Source of the DNA: Bryobacterales bacterium
GTDB taxonomy: Bacteria > Acidobacteriota > Terriglobia > Bryobacterales > Bryobacteraceae
Direction: 5' to 3'
Assembly (NCBI GenBank): GCA_016789785.1
Contig: JAEUQE010000326.1
Coordinates: 1-7,608 of the forward strand
DNA length: 7,608 nucleotides
The notes under the pieces were generated by a model, which searched no databases, was not told the DNA's origin, and saw nothing but the letters and a program-made list of their open reading frames with translations. Shown here piece by piece: positions 6,086-7,608 of this stretch. The stretch's first letter is position 1. Every line of letters starts with the position of its first letter. The position numbers and the translations under genes were made by a program.

Positions 6086-7396
6086 GTGGCCGCAGTTGCT
6101 TTTGCGTTTCCCCGAAGTCCGTCGGAGGAAGCGCACTCGGCATGCCGGCGGTTCGTTGAAGCCGCCCGCAGTCCGAGAGTGCTTGAATTCGGGGAGCCCG
6201 CAATCGCAATCTCGGAGGAGAGACTGCGGCTCGAAAATCGGGGGCGATGGCTTTCATTCGAAGCGTGGGAGGAGGACCGTTTCCTCTCACGCCGCATCGT
6301 CCGCGTCAAATCCCAAACCCGTGACCGTCTCGAATTGGTGGCGGAGCGCTTTGGCGGGCGCGAAAGCATCCTCACACTCTTTGATGCGGCCCGTCCGGCC
6401 AACGGTGGAATCCAGGAGAAGGGCAAGCGGCAGGCGTTCGGCGCGGTGTTCCGGCGCATGCTTCAGCGCGAGTTTCCCGGCTTCCGCATCGCCGAGGAGT
6501 CGACCGAAGCCAACCTGCAGGAAAGCCTGAGTCCGGCCTATCCGCGCGCGTTGCTGCGCCAGGGGACGGCGGCGATTGCGGTGATCGCGGCGCCGCCTAA
6601 CTCGGACGTCGATGCCGTGCTCAGCTTCGGGTTGATCTGGCTCGACTATCTGCGCGCCCGCGAGCAGCGCATCTCGGGAGGCCGCGCCGCGCACGTCCAG
6701 GGGCTCGCCATCTTTGTCCCGCAGGGTCATGCGCAGGTGACCGCGCTCCGCATGTGCTGGCTCGACGCGAACGCCGCGCAATGGACGCTGTTTGAGTACA
6801 GCAAATCGGGGCATTGTTCGAAAGTAGACTACACCGATTGCGGCAACCTCGATACGCACGTCGAACCCTTGGCGGCCGGAGCTTCCTCCGTGGGTGCACT
6901 CGAACCCGAGGCCGTGATCGAAGAGCAGATCCGCGGCCAGCTTCGCCAGATCGAGGCCGATCTCCATGCCGAGCCGGTCTACGGGCAGGTGCCGGCGTTT
7001 GCCGGATGCGACCGCGGAATCGTGGATCTGCTCGGCGTCAGCCTCGGGGGACGGCTGACGATTCTCGAATTGAAGGCAACCGAATCGATTCATCTCCCGC
7101 TGCAGGCGCTCGATTACTGGATTCGGGTTCGCTGGCACCTGGAACGCGGCGATTTCCAGCGCCATGGGTATTTTCCAGGCATCGCGCTTTCCCCTCAACT
7201 TCCGAAGCTGCTGCTCGTCGCGCCCGCCATGCGCTTTCACTCGACCAATGAACGGATCCTGCGTTACCTTGATCCGCGCATCGAAGTGGAACGCGTTGGC
7301 ATCGCGCCCGGCTGGGTGGGTCCGGTGCGGGTGCTGTTTCGCGAACCGCGCGGCCCAAACGGCGAGGCGCCTCAAAGAGGGATTGCAAAGAGGTGA
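6086..7396 (+). CDS. Uncharacterised protein with C-terminal PD-(D/E)XK nuclease-like domain
   Basis: 436-residue soluble protein that I do not recognise as a named family. The C-terminal third carries a PD-(D/E)XK-like core: GIVDLLGV (D314), then GGRLTILELKA (E328-x-K330), then QALDYW (Q340-x3-Y344), matching the order D...ExK...QxxxY of RecB- and NucS-type nucleases. A preceding helix (AVIEEQIRGQLRQIEADL, 277-294) could carry the fold's N-terminal acidic residue. Residues 22-135 and the middle part (LIWLDYLRAREQR; VQGLAIFVPQGHAQVTALRM) match nothing I know. There is no signal peptide or transmembrane helix. GTG 6086 follows an in-frame TAG at 6083-6085, so it is the earliest start. No good ribosome-binding site is visible, and GTG 6179 is an alternative. 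DNA cleavage is an inference from the motif; role and substrate are unknown, and no partner gene suggests defence. Confidence 0.78.
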   Translation: MAAVAFAFPRSPSEEAHSACRRFVEAARSPRVLEFGEPAIAISEERLRLENRGRWLSFEAWEEDRFLSRRIVRVKSQTRDRLELVAERFGGRESILTLFDAARPANGGIQEKGKRQAFGAVFRRMLQREFPGFRIAEESTEANLQESLSPAYPRALLRQGTAAIAVIAAPPNSDVDAVLSFGLIWLDYLRAREQRISGGRAAHVQGLAIFVPQGHAQVTALRMCWLDANAAQWTLFEYSKSGHCSKVDYTDCGNLDTHVEPLAAGASSVGALEPEAVIEEQIRGQLRQIEADLHAEPVYGQVPAFAGCDRGIVDLLGVSLGGRLTILELKATESIHLPLQALDYWIRVRWHLERGDFQRHGYFPGIALSPQLPKLLLVAPAMRFHSTNERILRYLDPRIEVERVGIAPGWVGPVRVLFREPRGPNGEAPQRGIAKR

Positions 7397-7421
7397 CGTT
7401 CGCGCCCGTTACAATAAGAGC

Positions 7422-7608
7422 TTGCCTGCAAGGAATGGGACGCCGGGTGGGGCATCGGGCGGCAACGCGAGCCGTGGCGCCACTCGCAGCACGACTCGCA
7501 GCGCGGCGCGCAATCTTGCCGAGTACGCCGTGGTGCGCGCGCTCCTCGCCATCGCCGCGAGTCTGCCTTTCGGCGCGGCGTCGAGCGTATGCACACTGCT
7601 GATGCGTG
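7422..7608 (+). CDS. N-terminal part of a putative LpxL/HtrB-like lysophospholipid acyltransferase (3' end outside window)
   Basis: The frame ≡0 mod 3 reads SAARNLAEYAVVRALLAIAA followed by SLPFGAASSVCTLLMR to the window end. The pattern aEYavvRaLLaia.sLPfgaas resembles the first membrane-proximal helix of LpxL/HtrB-type acyltransferases, which add secondary acyl chains to lipid A at the inner membrane. The catalytic HX4D motif would lie beyond the window, so the call is tentative. The start is uncertain. No ATG exists in this frame here; TTG 7422 is the first plausible start after the preceding gene, TTG 7383 would overlap that gene, and GTG 7530 or 7533 would cut into the helix. From 7422 the leader is low-complexity (G, S, A, T and R rich). 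The spacing of 25 bases to the upstream stop suggests possible co-transcription. Confidence 0.5.
   Translation, partial: MPARNGTPGGASGGNASRGATRSTTRSAARNLAEYAVVRALLAIAASLPFGAASSVCTLLMR

Noticed and set aside
6124..6159. GGAGGA followed by an ATG at 6142, as a possible start for the nuclease-like gene
   Set aside because: The ATG is out of frame with the gene and reaches a stop after five codons.
6287..7375. Minus-strand open frame of 362 codons opposite the nuclease-like gene
   Set aside because: The plus-strand frame has coherent hydrophobic patterning and the ExK/QxxxY motifs; the minus frame is rich in R, A, G and H with no motif.
7383..7415. Possible promoter with TTGCAA (7383-7388) and TACAAT (7410-7415)
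   Set aside because: The 21-base spacer is too long for a standard promoter and the -10 leads almost directly into the uncertain TTG start; not strong enough to annotate.
7482..7502. Short direct repeat ACTCGCAGC separated by 3 bases
   Set aside because: Two 9-base copies in a low-complexity coding leader; most likely replication slippage, with no sign of regulatory function.

Overview
This is a high-GC window whose gene content points to an acidobacterium, probably of the Solibacter/Bryobacter type. The main evidence is a large outer-membrane receptor with a carboxypeptidase-regulatory-like N-terminus and the plug motif ELQLNGRSF, a family greatly expanded in those genomes. The lineage call is an inference from protein style; no rRNA or other phylogenetic marker is present.

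Layout. Bases 1-219 hold the C-terminal end of an unrecognised plus-strand protein. Bases 220-803 contain no intact gene but are a mosaic of three gene remnants laid end to end: the 3' end of a Uma2-family gene on the minus strand, a frameshifted piece of a TonB-dependent-receptor C-terminus on the plus strand, and a TPR-protein piece on the plus strand. An extended -10 promoter lies at the end of this stretch, a few bases before the intact receptor gene (804-4097). A two-gene minus-strand unit follows: yggS (PLP homeostasis) and a family-4-like glycosyltransferase, overlapping by 4 bp. The glycosyltransferase also overlaps the receptor's 3' end convergently by 10 bp. A 148-bp divergent spacer separates yggS from a plus-strand gene for a 436-residue protein of unknown function. 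Its C-terminal part has a PD-(D/E)XK nuclease-like signature with a QxxxY motif. The window ends inside a gene whose first residues resemble the N-terminus of LpxL/HtrB-type lysophospholipid acyltransferases.

How the genes relate. The receptor, glycosyltransferase and putative acyltransferase are all compatible with envelope functions, but they are not one operon, and no SusD-like lipoprotein or identifiable substrate pathway accompanies the receptor. yggS and the glycosyltransferase are probably co-transcribed and translationally coupled. I see no CRISPR array, tRNA, rRNA, insertion sequence or phage module. The most unusual features are the gene-remnant mosaic, with a duplicated receptor segment found again 3.4 kb downstream, and the uncharacterised PD-(D/E)XK-like protein.
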